NCBI GenBank assembly: GCA_003134045.1
Contig: PLAH01000039.1
Location: forward strand, 3,789 to 67,788
Length of the DNA stretch: 64,000 bases
Origin: Gammaproteobacteria bacterium
GTDB lineage: Bacteria; Pseudomonadota; Gammaproteobacteria; Steroidobacterales; Steroidobacteraceae
Reading direction: 5' to 3'
The notes beneath the pieces were generated by a model. The model was not told the origin of the DNA. It did no database searches and was given only the letters and a program-made list of their open reading frames with translations. A program made the position numbers and the translations under genes. Below, piece by piece: positions 45,444 through 54,278 of this stretch; position 1 is the first letter of the stretch; every line of letters begins with the position of its first letter.

Positions 45444-46526
45444 TCAGCCGAAGTTGATCTTCGCTTCCAGATTGGTGCGCGAATCGGCGTTCGACAGCGC
45501 TTCCTCGAGCTCGATCCGGCCCTCGCGCACCAGGTTGTAGAGCGCACTGTCGAAACTCAGCATGCCGCGCTCGGTGCCCGTGCGGATGGCTTCCTTCACC
45601 GCGATGACGTCGCCCTTCTTGACGAGCTCGGAAACGTAGGGGGTATTCACCATGACTTCCGAGGCGGCCACGCGCAATCCCGATTTGGCGAGAACCAGCC
45701 GCTGCGACAGAATGGCGCGCAGGTACTGGGACAGATCCAGAAAGATCTGATTGTGCTGATCGCGCGGAAACATATTGATGATGCGATCCAAAGTCTCGGC
45801 GCAATTGTTGGCGTGCAAGGTCGCGATGCAAAGATGTCCGGTGCCCGCCAGCGCGAGCGCGGCCTCCATGGTCTCTTTGTCGCGAATTTCGCCGACCAGG
45901 ATCACGTCCGGGGAGGAGCGCACGGCGCTGCGCAGCGCGCGGGCGAAGGACTTGGTGTCGAGACCGACTTCGCGCTGGTTTACGATCGATTTTTTGTTGG
46001 TGTGCAAAAACTCGATCGGGTCCTCGATCGTCAGAATGTGGTCGGATGAGGTCTCGTTGCGGTAATTGATCATGGCCGCCAGGGTGGTCGACTTGCCGGC
46101 GCCCGCGGCGCCCACCATGAGAATGAGCCCGCGCTTCAGCATCACCAGGTCCTTGAAGATCTCGGGCATCCCGAGATCCTCGAGTTTGGGCATGTCGGCC
46201 GTGATGTAGCGCAACACCATCGCCGGGTAGCCGCGTTGATAGAAAACGTTGACGCGGAACCGGCCGAGCCCGGGCTCGGAGATTGCGAAATCGATCTCCA
46301 ATTCCTCGTTGAAGTACTCGGTCTGTTCGGCGCTCATGAGCCCGAGGGCGGCCTGGCGCACGGTCTCGGGACTCAAGACCTGCTTGTTGACGGGAAAGAT
46401 TTTGCCCTCGATCTTGATTTTGACGGGGGCGTTGCAGGTGAAGAACAGATCCGAGGCCTTCCGCTCCACCATGAGCTTGAAGAGCGGCTTCGTGTTCATC
46501 ACCTGAGCCGGGATGGCTGCCGACAT
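45444..46526 (-). CDS. Third PilT/PilU-family retraction ATPase paralogue
   Basis: 360 residues. PAS-like N domain (ASDLFFTCNAPVKIKIEG), Walker A as GAAGAGKST (about 140) instead of the usual GxTGSGKST, Asp box TIEDPIEFLH, Walker B SPDVILVGEIRD and His box GHLCIATLHANN. Lies 3 nt downstream of pilU, so co-transcribed. Probably modulates pilus retraction with PilT/PilU. Motif integrity suggests an active ATPase. Confidence 0.9.
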   Translation of the reverse strand: MSAAIPAQVMNTKPLFKLMVERKASDLFFTCNAPVKIKIEGKIFPVNKQVLSPETVRQAALGLMSAEQTEYFNEELEIDFAISEPGLGRFRVNVFYQRGYPAMVLRYITADMPKLEDLGMPEIFKDLVMLKRGLILMVGAAGAGKSTTLAAMINYRNETSSDHILTIEDPIEFLHTNKKSIVNQREVGLDTKSFARALRSAVRSSPDVILVGEIRDKETMEAALALAGTGHLCIATLHANNCAETLDRIINMFPRDQHNQIFLDLSQYLRAILSQRLVLAKSGLRVAASEVMVNTPYVSELVKKGDVIAVKEAIRTGTERGMLSFDSALYNLVREGRIELEEALSNADSRTNLEAKINFG

Positions 46527-46529
46527 GCT

Positions 46530-47687
46530 CTAGAACACCTGGCCTTCTTCTTCCTCGAGGATCTGCAGAGCCGCGCCGCCGTCTTCCACGTGCTTCACTT
46601 CGCGCTTGCTCTCGAGCTTTACGCGCAGACGCAATTCGTTCTTCGAATCGGCGTTGCGCAATGCGTCTTCGTACGAGATCAGGCCCGATTCGTAGAGTTC
46701 GAACAAGGCCTGGTCGAAAGTCTTCATGCCCAGACGATTGGAACGCGACATCACGTCCTTGATCTTGGCCACGTCGCCCTTGAAGATCAAATCCGAAATC
46801 AGCGGCGACGCCAGCATGATTTCCATGGCCGCGATGCGGCCCGAGCCGGTTTCCCGAGGTATGAGGCGCTGCGATATCAAGGCGCGTATGTTGAGGGACA
46901 AGTCCATGAGGAGCTGCTCCCGCCGCTCCTCCGGGAAGAAGTTGATGATGCGATCGAGCGCCTGGTTGGAACTGTTGGCATGCAGGGTGGCCAGCACCAA
47001 GTGGCCGGTCTCGGCGAACTGAATGCCGTATTCCATGGTCTCGCGATCGCGAATTTCGCCGATCAGAATGACATCCGGCGCCTGGCGCAGGGTGTTCTTG
47101 AGCGCGAGGTGCCAGCTATCGCAATCCACGCCCACTTCGCGATGCGTCACCACGCAGCCCTTGTGCGCATGCACGTATTCCACCGGGTCCTCGATGGTCA
47201 CGATGTGCCCGCGGGTCTTCTCGTTCCGGTAGCCGACCATGGCGGCGAGCGACGTGGATTTACCGGAGCCGGTGCCTCCCACCAGGATCACGAAGCCGCG
47301 TTTCGACAGCACCACGTCCTTGAGGACATTCGGCAATTCGAGTTCTTCGAGCGTGGGAATCTTGGCATTGATGGTTCGCAGCACCGCGCCGGAGAAGCCC
47401 TGCTGCACGAACGCGCTGACGCGAAAGCGTCCGATCCCGGGCGGCGAAATCGCGAAGTTGCATTCCTTGGTGGCGTCGAATTCCTTGGTCTGGCGATCGT
47501 TCATGATCGAGCGCACGAGTCCCGCGCTCTGCTCGGGAGTCAAGGAACGGTCCGATTGCGGCCTGATCTCGCCGTCAATCTTGATGGCGGGCGGAAATCC
47601 GGCGGTGATGAACAGGTCGGAGCCTTTCTTCTCGACCATCCGCCGGAGCAAATCCTGCATCAGACGAATGGCTTGATCGCGCTCCAT
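46530..47687 (-). CDS. pilU: Type IV pilus retraction ATPase PilU
   Basis: 385 residues. Starts MERDQAIRLMQDLLRRMVEKKGSDLFI; Walker A GGTGSGKST, Asp box TIEDPVEYVH, Walker B APDVILIGEIRD and GHLVLATLHANSSNQALDRI match Pseudomonas PilU. ATG 47687 has AGGAG 6-7 nt upstream. Acidic tail EEEEGQVF. PilU assists PilT-driven retraction under load. Confidence 0.93.
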   Translation of the reverse strand: MERDQAIRLMQDLLRRMVEKKGSDLFITAGFPPAIKIDGEIRPQSDRSLTPEQSAGLVRSIMNDRQTKEFDATKECNFAISPPGIGRFRVSAFVQQGFSGAVLRTINAKIPTLEELELPNVLKDVVLSKRGFVILVGGTGSGKSTSLAAMVGYRNEKTRGHIVTIEDPVEYVHAHKGCVVTHREVGVDCDSWHLALKNTLRQAPDVILIGEIRDRETMEYGIQFAETGHLVLATLHANSSNQALDRIINFFPEERREQLLMDLSLNIRALISQRLIPRETGSGRIAAMEIMLASPLISDLIFKGDVAKIKDVMSRSNRLGMKTFDQALFELYESGLISYEDALRNADSKNELRLRVKLESKREVKHVEDGGAALQILEEEEGQVF

Positions 47688-47790
47688 AGTCAGCTCCTGG
47701 ATCCCATCTTCCGGCGCGCCCAGCGCGCCGCCACACGGCCGGGGTTCGCGGCTTGGCGCGGACCCCGTTGAAAGGTTGCGCGCATGCGCA

Positions 47791-48831
47791 TCAAATGCTG
47801 TCCTTGTTCTGCGCTTTATACTTGGCTTCTTCGCGGCTGACGACGCCCTTTTGCACCAGCTCCTGCAGGCACTGATCGAGGGTCTGCATGCCCTGGCCCT
47901 GGCCGGTCTGGATGGCGGAATACATTTGCGCGATCTTGCCCTCGCGGATCAAGTTGCGGATGGCCGGCGTGCCGATCATGATTTCGTGCGCTGCAATACG
48001 CCCGCCGCCGACGCGCTTCATCAGCGTTTGCGAAATCACCGCCCGCAGACTTTCGGAAAGCATAGCGCGTACCATATCCTTTTCCGCAGCCGGGAACACG
48101 TCCACGATGCGGTCGATGGTCTTCGCGGCCGAACTGGTATGCAGGGTGCCCAACACCAAGTGGCCGGTCTCGGCGGCCGTCAATGCCAGGCGAATGGTCT
48201 CCAGGTCGCGCATTTCGCCGACCAATACCACGTCCGGGTCTTCGCGCAGCGCCGAGCGCAGCGCCTCGGTGAATCCCAAGGTGTCGCGATGCACCTCGCG
48301 CTGGTTGACCAGGCAGCGCTTGCTCTCATGCACGAACTCGATCGGATCCTCGATCGTGATGATGTGATCCGGACGGTTGTCGTTACAATGATTGACCATC
48401 CCGGCCAGGGTCGTCGATTTGCCGGAGCCGGTGGGACCAGTGACCAGCACGAGACCGCGAGGGAGCATGCACAGATCTTTGAATGTTTTCGGCGCGTTCA
48501 GCTCGTCCAGCGACAGGATTTGCGACGGAATATTGCGGAACACGGCCCCGGCGCCGCGATTCTGGTTGAAAGCGTTGACGCGGAAACGCGCCAGCTTGGG
48601 GATTTCGAACGAAAAGTCGGTCTCGAAGAATTCCTCGAACGCCTTGCGCTGCTTGTCGTTCATGATGTCGTACACCATGCTATGCACTTCTTTGTGCACC
48701 AGGGCGGGCATGTTGATGCGCTTCATGTCGCCATCGACGCGGATCATCGGCGGGACGCCCGCCGAGAGGTGCAGGTCCGACGCATTGTTCTTCACCGCAA
48801 AAGCGAGAAGCTGCGCGATATCAACCGCCAT
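47791..48831 (-). CDS. pilT: Type IV pilus retraction ATPase PilT
   Basis: 346 residues. ASDLHLSAGVPPMIRVDG, Walker A GPTGSGKST, TIEDPIEFVH, Walker B DPDVVLVGEMRD, GHLVLGTLHTSSAAKTIDRI and the C-terminal AIRNLIREGK are standard PilT. It depolymerises pili for twitching. pilU follows after 103 bp. Divergent from yggS, as in Pseudomonas and Xanthomonas. Confidence 0.96.
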   Translation of the reverse strand: MAVDIAQLLAFAVKNNASDLHLSAGVPPMIRVDGDMKRINMPALVHKEVHSMVYDIMNDKQRKAFEEFFETDFSFEIPKLARFRVNAFNQNRGAGAVFRNIPSQILSLDELNAPKTFKDLCMLPRGLVLVTGPTGSGKSTTLAGMVNHCNDNRPDHIITIEDPIEFVHESKRCLVNQREVHRDTLGFTEALRSALREDPDVVLVGEMRDLETIRLALTAAETGHLVLGTLHTSSAAKTIDRIVDVFPAAEKDMVRAMLSESLRAVISQTLMKRVGGGRIAAHEIMIGTPAIRNLIREGKIAQMYSAIQTGQGQGMQTLDQCLQELVQKGVVSREEAKYKAQNKDSI

Positions 48832-48881
48832 TTACGGCTCCTAAGTCGGCTAGGGTTACTAGCCATCAGCAGTATATAAGA

Positions 48882-48895
48882 GGGTGTCGACACCC
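48882..48895. promoter_or_regulatory. Perfect 14-bp palindrome between pilT and yggS
   Basis: GGGTGTCGACACCC is a perfect palindrome, 3 nt before the yggS ATG at 48899 and about 50 bp upstream of pilT. It could be a regulator site or an mRNA hairpin covering the yggS start region. A TATATA stretch just upstream (48872-48878) could be a -10. Confidence 0.4.
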
Positions 48896-48898
48896 AAT

Positions 48899-49591
48899 AT
48901 GTTAATCGGTCCGCAGAATTTAGCGGTTCATGTGAACCACGTCCGATCTCGGATACGTCAGGCGGCCATCTCCGCAGGGCGGGACCCCGCTTCGGTCACC
49001 CTGGTCGCCGTCAGCAAGGGCAAGCCTGCCGAATTTCTCAGGGCCGCCGCCACGGCGGGCGTCACGGATTTCGGTGAAAGCTACCTGCAGGAAGCCGTTC
49101 TCAAGCTGGACGAACTCGCCGATCTGCCGCTGCAATGGCATTTCATCGGCGGCATCCAGTCGAACAAGACCCGCCCCATCGCCGAGCGCTTTCACTGGGT
49201 GCACAGCGTCGACCGCTGCAGCGTGGCGCGGCGCCTCTCGGAGCAGCGCCCGTTCCACGCGCCGCCGCTCAACCTATGCATTCAGGTCGCCCTGATCCCG
49301 GAGCCGACCAAGGGCGGCGTGGATCCTGCCGATCTGGCAACGCTCGCGGCTGCGACCGCAGCCCTGCCGCGGGTGAGACTGCGCGGCCTGATGTGCGTGC
49401 CGCCGCCGCAACCGAGCGTGCAGGCCGAACGTGCCGTGTTTGCCCGGCTGCGCGTACTGCTCGACCAATTGAATGCCGCCGGACTCGAGCTGGATACGTT
49501 GTCGATGGGCATGAGCGGCGATTTCGAATCGGCGATCGCCGAGGGCGCCACCCACGTGCGCATCGGCACGGCACTGTTCGGCGAGCGATGA
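48899..49591 (+). CDS. yggS: PLP homeostasis protein YggS/PLPBP
   Basis: 230 residues. Alanine-racemase-like fold I: PLP lysine in TLVAVSKGKPAE, then FGESYLQEA, WHFIGGIQSNK, and C-terminal LSMGMSGDFESAIAEGATHVRIGTALFG. No racemase C-terminal domain, as normal. ATG 48899 is preferred; a GTG at 48884 lies within a palindrome. ATGA geometry links it to proC. Confidence 0.93.
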   Translation: MLIGPQNLAVHVNHVRSRIRQAAISAGRDPASVTLVAVSKGKPAEFLRAAATAGVTDFGESYLQEAVLKLDELADLPLQWHFIGGIQSNKTRPIAERFHWVHSVDRCSVARRLSEQRPFHAPPLNLCIQVALIPEPTKGGVDPADLATLAAATAALPRVRLRGLMCVPPPQPSVQAERAVFARLRVLLDQLNAAGLELDTLSMGMSGDFESAIAEGATHVRIGTALFGER

Positions 49592-49620
49592 CGGATAACA
49601 CACGAACGGAAGAGGCATTC

Positions 49621-50451
49621 ATGCATAACATACGTAGACTGGCATTCATCGGCGGCGGCAACATGGCCGCGGCACTCATCAGCGGACTGACCAAACGAGG
49701 ACTCCAGCCCAAGCGCATCGTCGTTGCCGACCCCAGCGGCGAGCAGCTCGAGCGCTTGGTCCGCGAGTACGGGATAACGGCGGCCGCCGACAACATCGGC
49801 GCGGCCAGCGACGCCGAAGTGGTCATCCTGGCGGTCAAGCCACAACAAATGCGGTCGGTGGCCGCCGGCCTCGCGCCGCGGCTCGCACAGTCGAAGCCGC
49901 TGGTGATTTCCATCGCCGCGGGCATCCCCCACGCCGCCCTCGCCCGCTGGTTCGGCCCCCAGGTGCCGGTGGTGCGGACCATGCCCAACCGTCCGGCGTT
50001 CAATGGCTTCGGCGCGACGGGCTTGTACGCGCCGGCCAGCGTCGGCGCCGCTCACCGCGCTCTCGCAGAGGCCATCATGGCCGCCGTGAGCGCCACCGTT
50101 TGGGTGGAGCACGAATCGCAGATGGATACGGTCACCGCACTGTCGGGCAGCGGTCCGGCCTATTTCTTTTTGTTCATGGAAGCGCTCGAGGCCGCGGCAC
50201 ACGAGCGGGGTCTGCCGAACGACATCGCACACAAGCTCACCCTGGAAACCGCTTTCGGCGCCGCACAGATGGCGCGCCAATCGAGCGAGTCCTTGAGCGC
50301 GCTGCGCGAACAGGTGACCTCGAAGGGCGGCACTACCGCGGCGGCGCTCGACGTTCTCGATGCCGCGGGCCTTCGTGCTATCGTCGCACACGCCGTGGCA
50401 GCGGCCGACCGCCGCTCGGCGGAGCTCGCCGCCGAATACGGCACCCCGTAG
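49621..50451 (+). CDS. proC: Pyrroline-5-carboxylate reductase
   Basis: 276 residues. Rossmann start LAFIGGGNMAAALI, then VILAVKPQQM, RTMPNRPAF, SGSGPAYFFLFMEAL and the C-terminal TSKGGTTAAALDVL. Last step of proline synthesis. ATG 49621 has AGAGG 6 nt upstream and gives the normal N terminus; an in-frame ATG at 49588 overlapping the yggS stop (ATGA) is the alternative, adding 11 residues. Confidence 0.95.
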   Translation: MHNIRRLAFIGGGNMAAALISGLTKRGLQPKRIVVADPSGEQLERLVREYGITAAADNIGAASDAEVVILAVKPQQMRSVAAGLAPRLAQSKPLVISIAAGIPHAALARWFGPQVPVVRTMPNRPAFNGFGATGLYAPASVGAAHRALAEAIMAAVSATVWVEHESQMDTVTALSGSGPAYFFLFMEALEAAAHERGLPNDIAHKLTLETAFGAAQMARQSSESLSALREQVTSKGGTTAAALDVLDAAGLRAIVAHAVAAADRRSAELAAEYGTP

Positions 50452-50485
50452 GGACGGCGGGCAATCTCCTCATCGGTGGATTGAA

Positions 50486-51013
50486 ATGGAAGCGATCAGA
50501 TACATCGTCGATACTTTGCTATGGCTGCTGACGCTGGCTTTCCTGCTGCGTTTCCTGTTTCAGCTGGTACGGGCGGATTTCAGGGATCCGATGGCGGACG
50601 CCATCGTACGGGTCACGAATTGGCTGATCCTGCCATTGCGCCGGCTGTTGCCGCCCATCGGCAAGATCGACACCGCCACCGTCGTCGCCGTGATCGCCAT
50701 CGCGTCGGCCCGCACCGCCGCGCTGCTGGCTTTGGGCGGCGCAGGGTTCGGCGACCCGCTGCTGTTCCTGCGCGTCACGATCGTGGGCCTCGTCGACCTC
50801 ACCTTGCGGATCTACCTGTTCGCCCTGTTGCTCTATTGGCTGACGAGTTTCGTATCGCCCGGCGGCTATGCGCCGGGCGTGCGGCTGCTCTCGCAACTCT
50901 GCGAACCGGTGTTGAGGCCTGTTCGGCGCGTCATCCCGAAGATCGGGCAGATCGATTTTTCGGTGTTGTGGGTATCGATCGCGATCGGCGCGCTGTTGAT
51001 ACTTCTGCGCTGA
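50486..51013 (+). CDS. yggT: YggT family membrane protein
   Basis: 175 residues with two tandem YGGT repeats: each has a TM helix followed by P-L-R-R-x2-P (LPLRRLLPPIGKID and VLRPVRRVIPKIGQID). Inner-membrane protein of uncertain function, linked to osmotic/K+ homeostasis and cell division in different species. GGTGGA lies 6 nt upstream of the ATG. Same operon as yggS-proC. Confidence 0.93.
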   Translation: MEAIRYIVDTLLWLLTLAFLLRFLFQLVRADFRDPMADAIVRVTNWLILPLRRLLPPIGKIDTATVVAVIAIASARTAALLALGGAGFGDPLLFLRVTIVGLVDLTLRIYLFALLLYWLTSFVSPGGYAPGVRLLSQLCEPVLRPVRRVIPKIGQIDFSVLWVSIAIGALLILLR

Positions 51014-51143
51014 ATATGATGCCCTACATGCTTGAAAACACTGCTAACAAAGCGCTTTGAGCACAGAGCCGCCGCGTCCGGTTGGTGCGGACCCTTAAAA
51101 AACCAGGCTCGCGCGCATGTCGGCAGCGAACCTTTTTTCGCAA

Positions 51144-51173
51144 TTGCGCTAAACATCGGCTTTTTTCTATGTT
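51144..51173 (+). promoter_or_regulatory. Candidate promoter of the HU-like gene
   Basis: TTGCGC (51144-51149), 18-bp spacer containing a T6 run, then TATGTT (51168-51173). The HU-like ATG lies 70 bp downstream. The boxes are imperfect; the region 51014-51242 otherwise shows no gene. Confidence 0.4.
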
Positions 51174-51242
51174 ATTTTCGGCGCCGAGTTGAATATGTGG
51201 GCGTTCGCAGCCCGCGTTAGCAATCACAATCAGGAGATTTAT

Positions 51243-51554
51243 ATGGCGAAAAAGAATGCAGCACCGACCAAGTCTGAAATTCTCGCTACCATTTCGAAGG
51301 AAACAGAACTTTCCAAAAAGCAGGTCGGAGCAGTGTTCGACTCGCTGTCCGCCTCCATCAAGAAAAGTCTGCGCGGGCATGGCGTGTTCACGCTGCCCGG
51401 GCTTTTGAAGATGAAGGTCGTGAAGAAGCCTGCCACGAAGGCGCGTGAAGGCGTGAATCCGTTCAACGGCGAGAAAATGATGTTCAAGGCCAAGCCGGCC
51501 AGCAAGAAAGTGCGCATTGCCGCACTGAAGACGCTCAAAGAATTCGTCAACTGA
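51243..51554 (+). CDS. HU-family DNA-binding protein
   Basis: 103 residues. Lys-rich start, helix-helix (ILATISKETELSKKQVGAVFDSL) and an HU-like beta-arm region shortened and rich in Lys (FTLPGLLKMKVVKKPATKAREG, then NPFNGEKMMFKAKPASKKV). It is the divergent HU-like type with KKPATKARxGxNPFxG, distinct from HupB. A nucleoid-associated role is expected. Strong SD AGGAGA 6-7 nt upstream. Downstream at about 51568-51604 a 7-bp stem (GTCCGGG/CCCGGAC) without T run may help termination. Confidence 0.9.
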   Translation: MAKKNAAPTKSEILATISKETELSKKQVGAVFDSLSASIKKSLRGHGVFTLPGLLKMKVVKKPATKAREGVNPFNGEKMMFKAKPASKKVRIAALKTLKEFVN

Positions 51555-51751
51555 TCGAGAATCGGCGTCCGGGGCGCTAGAGAACGCTCTCGTCCCGGAC
51601 GGCATCGAGTGCGCCATTGCATACCGCATCGCGCAGTTCCAACCCCCCACTTAAGCCGGTGATTGCCTGCGGATCGGCCCCTACGGTCGGCCGCGCCGAC
51701 GGCCTCGAGCCGCCAAGGACCGCCGCAGCCGCCCTTCGGCGGCGGCCGGAC

Positions 51752-52216
51752 TCATTCGATGGCGACGAGCTCGACGTCGAACACCAGGGTCGCTCCGGGC
51801 GGAATGACGCCGCCGGCGCCTGCATCGCCGTATGCCAGATCGGCGGGAATGGTGAGACGACGACGCCCGCCCACCTTCATGCCGAGCACGCCCTGGTCCC
51901 AGCCTTTGATGACTTGACCGCCGCCCAGAACGAAGCGGAAAGGCTGCCCACCCTTCGAGGAACTGTCGAACTCTTTGCCTTTCTTGTCGGGTGCCGAGGT
52001 TTCGTACAACCAGCCGGTGTACTGCATGACCGCCGTTTGGCCGGCGGCGATCGCCGCACCCGGACCCGGCTGCAGATCGACGATTTCCATCGTATTCACC
52101 GTTTGCGTAGCTTGAGGAGAGGCGGCCGAACCGGCTGCGGTGGGCTGTTTGCCGCCGCACGCCACGAGGAAGCCGAGGGCGGCCGCGCAGGTGATCCGAA
52201 AGTGATGAGATGCCAT
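51752..52216 (-). CDS. FKBP-type peptidyl-prolyl isomerase lipoprotein
   Basis: 154 residues. Signal peptide with lipobox LVAC (Cys about residue 20), then a Ser/Ala/Thr linker and a single FKBP domain: YTGWLYETSAPDKKGKEFDSS, FVLGGGQVIKGWDQGVLGMKVGG, RRRLTIPADLAYGD and FDVELVAIE. Periplasmic, lipid-anchored foldase. Convergent with the HU-like gene (197 bp gap with no gene). Confidence 0.92.
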   Translation of the reverse strand: MASHHFRITCAAALGFLVACGGKQPTAAGSAASPQATQTVNTMEIVDLQPGPGAAIAAGQTAVMQYTGWLYETSAPDKKGKEFDSSSKGGQPFRFVLGGGQVIKGWDQGVLGMKVGGRRRLTIPADLAYGDAGAGGVIPPGATLVFDVELVAIE

Positions 52217-52254
52217 GATGGCGGCATCTTAAAGGATTCCGCGACGTTCGTCGT

Positions 52255-52407
52255 TTACGACCTGGACTCGAGCGGACGGCCGCGCAGACGTATCGCTGCG
52301 CCGAGGCCTTCCAGGAATCCGCCGAGACGCACGTCAAGGCCCAGCAAGTGCCGCGCGGCCCCGATGATGTCGTCGATCTCGTCAACCACTTGCAGCATCC
52401 ATTCCAT
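52255..52407 (-). CDS. Small conserved-looking acidic/hydrophobic protein
   Basis: 50 residues, begins MEWMLQVVDEIDDIIGAARHLLG. The WxLQVVDExDD start resembles short hypothetical proteins I have seen in Xanthomonadales-type genomes, often beside an orphan parA. No domain recognised, no TM. ATG 52407 chosen over an in-frame upstream ATG at 52455 that lies close to the parA start. Divergent from parA with 89 bp between starts. Confidence 0.45.
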   Translation of the reverse strand: MEWMLQVVDEIDDIIGAARHLLGLDVRLGGFLEGLGAAIRLRGRPLESRS

Positions 52408-52496
52408 GGCGGCACTGTATGCGGGTCGCAGCGATCCGGCCGTGTTTGAGGTCACACAAACTTGCCTTGGCGTCGGTGGCTGCGTACGCTGGCGCG

Positions 52497-53192
52497 ATGC
52501 AGCGAATTCTCGTCCTGAATCCGAAGGGCGGTTCGGGAAAAACGACGGTTGCGACCAATCTCGCCAGTTACTTCGCGAGTCTGGGAGACCGTCCGCTGCT
52601 GTCGGACAACGACCCGCAAGGCTCCAGCATGCGTTGGCTGAAGAAGCGCAAGTCCGAGCAGCCGTTCATTCACGGCATCGCCGGATTCGAACGCAACAGC
52701 CGCGTGACGCGCGCTTGGCAGATGCGAACGCCGCCCGACGCCGCACACATCGTGGTGGATACGCCGGCCTCGGTACCCGCGCAAGAAATGCCCGAGATGA
52801 CGAAATCCGCGGATGCCATCATCGTGCCGGTGCTGCCGTCCGATATCGACATCCACGCGTTCTCGAAATGCATCGCCGATCTGTTGTTGATCGCCAAGGT
52901 GCGGCGCGAGGAGAACCGCATCGGAGTGGTCGCCAACCGCGTCAAGCGCAACACCGTGATCTTTCAGTCGCTGATGAGATTCCTGGATACCTTGCGCATC
53001 CCGGTCATCGCCACCTTGCGCGACTCGCAGAACTACGTGCGTGCCGCGGAACAGGGCGTCGGACTGTTCGAAATGAAGAGATATCTCGTGGAGCAGGATC
53101 TCGAGGATTGGCAGCCGATGCTGGCATGGCTTCGAGCCAAGGAAGCGGCGGACCCGCCCCAGAGCCTCAGCGCCTTGCCCGAAACCGCCTGA
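52497..53192 (+). CDS. ParA/MinD-like orphan ATPase
   Basis: 231 residues. Deviant Walker A LNPKGGSGKTTVATNLA, switch I region DNDPQGSSMRWLKKR, Walker B-like HIVVDTPASV. The first Asp of the usual D-x-D-P-Q is replaced (SDNDPQ). No parB, minE or plasmid gene is adjacent, so it may position a non-DNA cargo. ATG 52497 directly precedes the P loop. Confidence 0.88.
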   Translation: MQRILVLNPKGGSGKTTVATNLASYFASLGDRPLLSDNDPQGSSMRWLKKRKSEQPFIHGIAGFERNSRVTRAWQMRTPPDAAHIVVDTPASVPAQEMPEMTKSADAIIVPVLPSDIDIHAFSKCIADLLLIAKVRREENRIGVVANRVKRNTVIFQSLMRFLDTLRIPVIATLRDSQNYVRAAEQGVGLFEMKRYLVEQDLEDWQPMLAWLRAKEAADPPQSLSALPETA

Positions 53193-53229
53193 ACTGCGGC
53201 GCCGCGCGCCTACCGCGCGCAGCGTTGCA

Positions 53230-53433
53230 TTACTTCTTGTCTTCCCAGCTGCCGCGGACCTTGTCCGCCCAGTTCTTGTAACTATGCCAGTTGTATAAGT
53301 TCGTCGTGATCGCCGCATGGCGACCGCCGGTTTTGTGCGGCACGGCTGCCCCCGGCTTGACCACGCTGGGTTCGACGCGCGGTGCGCGGCGGTCGATTCC
53401 GGTGTATCGATTGGGGTTCTTGATGTCGCTCAT
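53230..53433 (-). CDS. Small basic hypothetical protein
   Basis: 67 residues, rich in Lys, Arg, Pro and aromatic residues (NPNRYTGIDRRAPRVEPS, YNWHSYKNWADKVRGSWEDKK). No domain recognised; probably soluble. AGAGG lies about 9 nt upstream of the ATG. Convergent with parA. Confidence 0.5.
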   Translation of the reverse strand: MSDIKNPNRYTGIDRRAPRVEPSVVKPGAAVPHKTGGRHAAITTNLYNWHSYKNWADKVRGSWEDKK

Positions 53434-53570
53434 CTTCGGTTGCCTCTGTAACGTGCACGACAGTATGTCCCGCGCACAAACCTCGACAGGAACTGTGTCA
53501 CGGCATACCGGCGGCGTCGCTAGGCCAGCGTGAGCATTGCGATACGCATCTCACGGACTGTCACGGTAAG

Positions 53571-54278
53571 TTAAATGGCGGGAATTCTCTTCGTTTGCCA
53601 CGCATCGAACAGCGGCGTCAATTCTTCGAGCGAACACTCCAATGCGGCCGGCAACAATATCGTGTACGCGTCGAGCAACGCCAACGCATTGCGCGCAGGA
53701 TCCGTCCTCGTTGCCGCACCCAAGCGACGCGACATATCGCGATTTACCACATGTAGATTCTTGTAGAGTTCTTCCAAGGCGTCGAATCCCTGCGACTCGT
53801 CCGCCTGGGTGATTTTGCGCGCCAGCAGGAACATGCCGATGCTGCGATACACGGTCTCCACTTCGCTGGCGAACGGCAGGTGGAATCGCGCCATGGGACG
53901 CAGGTGGTCCGTCCACGGACATCCGGCCGTTGCCATGATGAGTCCGAGCACCGAACTCATCGCTTGCTGCGCGGAAGTCTCGATGTACACGGTGCGCTCG
54001 CCCTGCACCACGGTGACTCCCACCGTATCGTACGAGACCAGCGCTTCGAGCGGACCCACCGCCGCCGCCATGTGCAAGGCGGCGGGACAATGGCGGCGCG
54101 ACCGTTGGTCGAGCGGGCAATTGGCGCAGCGGTTGAAACCGAGTTCGGTCCAGAACGGCGGATCGCTGGGCGGCGGATTGAGCAGTTTGAAATCGATGGA
54201 GTCGAAGAAAAATTCCAACGACTTCTTCGAGCCATCCGGCAGATCGAAGTGATAGCGGATGAGCTGCGGGTCGCTCAT
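53571..54278 (-). CDS. Uncharacterised four-cysteine protein coupled to ppnN
   Basis: 235 residues. After an N-terminal beta region, CANCPLDQRSRRHCPAA and, 50 residues later, AGCPW give four cysteines (CxxC, C, C) suited to a metal or Fe-S centre. The rest is helical and no membrane segment is visible. I do not recognise a characterised family. The ATG overlaps the ppnN stop as ATGA, so the two are translationally coupled; the longer open frame upstream lies within ppnN. Confidence 0.75.
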   Translation of the reverse strand: MSDPQLIRYHFDLPDGSKKSLEFFFDSIDFKLLNPPPSDPPFWTELGFNRCANCPLDQRSRRHCPAALHMAAAVGPLEALVSYDTVGVTVVQGERTVYIETSAQQAMSSVLGLIMATAGCPWTDHLRPMARFHLPFASEVETVYRSIGMFLLARKITQADESQGFDALEELYKNLHVVNRDMSRRLGAATRTDPARNALALLDAYTILLPAALECSLEELTPLFDAWQTKRIPAI

